From contig NZ_JALJVC010000003.1 in NCBI RefSeq assembly GCF_022967985.1, positions 1-64,000 of the forward strand: 64,000 nt of DNA, read 5' to 3'. Below, piece after piece: positions 63,410 through 64,000 of this stretch. Position 1 is the first letter of the stretch. Each line of letters begins with the position of its first letter. The position numbers and the translations under genes are program-made. The notes below the pieces were generated by a model. That model did no database searches. It was not told the DNA's origin and worked only from the letters and a program-made list of their open reading frames with translations. Origin of the DNA: Acinetobacter lwoffii (lineage in GTDB: Bacteria; Pseudomonadota; Gammaproteobacteria; Pseudomonadales; Moraxellaceae).

Positions 63410-64000
63410 ATGAAAGCTTATACCGTTGAACAAGGTATCGTTGCACCTTTAGACCGTGCCAATGTCGATACAGATTTAATTATTCCAAAACAGTTTTTGA
63501 AATCGATCAAACGTACCGGTTTCGGTGAAAATTTGTTTGACGAATTGCGTTACTTGGATGAAGGTTATCCAGGTCAGGACAATTCAGTTCGTCCGATCAA
63601 TCCGGACTTTGTCTTGAACCAGCCACGTTATCAGGGCGCATCTATTTTAATTTCACGTGCCAACTTTGGTTGTGGTTCTAGCCGTGAACATGCGCCGTGG
63701 GCCTTGAGCGAATATGGTTTCCGTACCGTGATTGCGCCAAGCTTTGCTGATATTTTCTTTAATAACTGTTTTAAAAACGGTATGTTGCCCGTGATTTTGG
63801 CTGAAGATATTGTTGAGCAGTTATTTAAGGAATGTGCGGCAGATGAAGGCTATCAACTGACCATTGACTTGCAGGCACAAGAAGTTCGCACCCCTACAGG
63901 TGAAAGCTTTAAGTTCGAAGTCGATCCATTTCGCAAGCATTGCCTGTTAAATGGTCTGGATGATATTGGCTTAACTTTGCAGGTGGCGGATGATATTCGT
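63410..64000 (+). CDS. leuD: 3-isopropylmalate dehydratase small subunit (partial, cut by window edge)
   Basis: The gene starts at ATG 63410 (preceded by TAGGAGCAC) and stays open to the window edge, giving 197 codons without a stop. It begins '[23 protein letters not shown]' and has the swivel-domain marks '[16 protein letters not shown]' and '[16 protein letters not shown]'. The family is about 200-215 residues, so only the last few residues are missing. The leuCD operon presumably continues with leuB. Confidence 0.95.
   Translation, partial: MKAYTVEQGIVAPLDRANVDTDLIIPKQFLKSIKRTGFGENLFDELRYLDEGYPGQDNSVRPINPDFVLNQPRYQGASILISRANFGCGSSREHAPWALSEYGFRTVIAPSFADIFFNNCFKNGMLPVILAEDIVEQLFKECAADEGYQLTIDLQAQEVRTPTGESFKFEVDPFRKHCLLNGLDDIGLTLQVADDIR

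Overview
The window looks like chromosomal DNA of an Acinetobacter-type gammaproteobacterium. The evidence is a roughly 40% G+C housekeeping background, Acinetobacter-like gene content (murI/hemH, glyQS, a long RNase E, rluC, ptsP/rppH, leuCD) and small lineage-type lipoproteins. Species was assigned by reading, not by a search. No phage, integrase, transposase or CRISPR array is visible.

Layout. 0-12.6 kb holds core genes: a DUF1285 protein, murI, a DUF4062 protein, hemH, a glyoxalase-II-like hydrolase, yacG, a TrmB-like methyltransferase, a flavoprotein, two lipoproteins, a methyltransferase and a D-2-hydroxyacid dehydrogenase. 12.7-14.7 kb is a very AT-rich island wedged against glyS. It encodes a 2-TM SLATT-type protein and a reverse transcriptase (RT) with overlapping ends. 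They are preceded by a 147-nt stretch whose minus-strand RNA would fold into a 15-bp closing stem around several hairpins. This is the most likely undescribed system here. 14.7-33.6 kb is again core: glyQS, transglutaminase, HPP/CBS protein, SLC13 and TauE transporters, PspC, three identical tRNA-Lys genes, an acyl-CoA synthetase, rne, rluC and a HAD phosphatase.

34-46.5 kb is a complete 3-phenylpropionate (or cinnamate) catabolic island. HcaE/F/C/D dioxygenase makes the cis-dihydrodiol, HcaB oxidises it to the catechol, and MhpB opens the ring. MhpC releases succinate and 2-hydroxypentadienoate, MhpD hydrates the latter, and MhpE and MhpF yield pyruvate and acetyl-CoA. An OprD-type porin and a divergent HcaR-like LysR regulator lie within the cluster, and a DMT permease follows it.

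46.6-64 kb holds a DMT permease, a cation diffusion facilitator, an NAPE-PLD-like hydrolase, DoxX and DCC proteins, a catalase, and a 59-codon ORF with a transcription terminator inside its coding sequence (arfA-like logic). Next come ptsP, rppH, a HAD-IB hydrolase, DUF2789, ovoA (ovothiol synthesis), a LysR regulator, DUF2061, and leuC with leuD cut by the right edge.

Most assignments rest on recognisable motifs and lengths. Promoters and RNA structures were paired by hand and not energy-scored.
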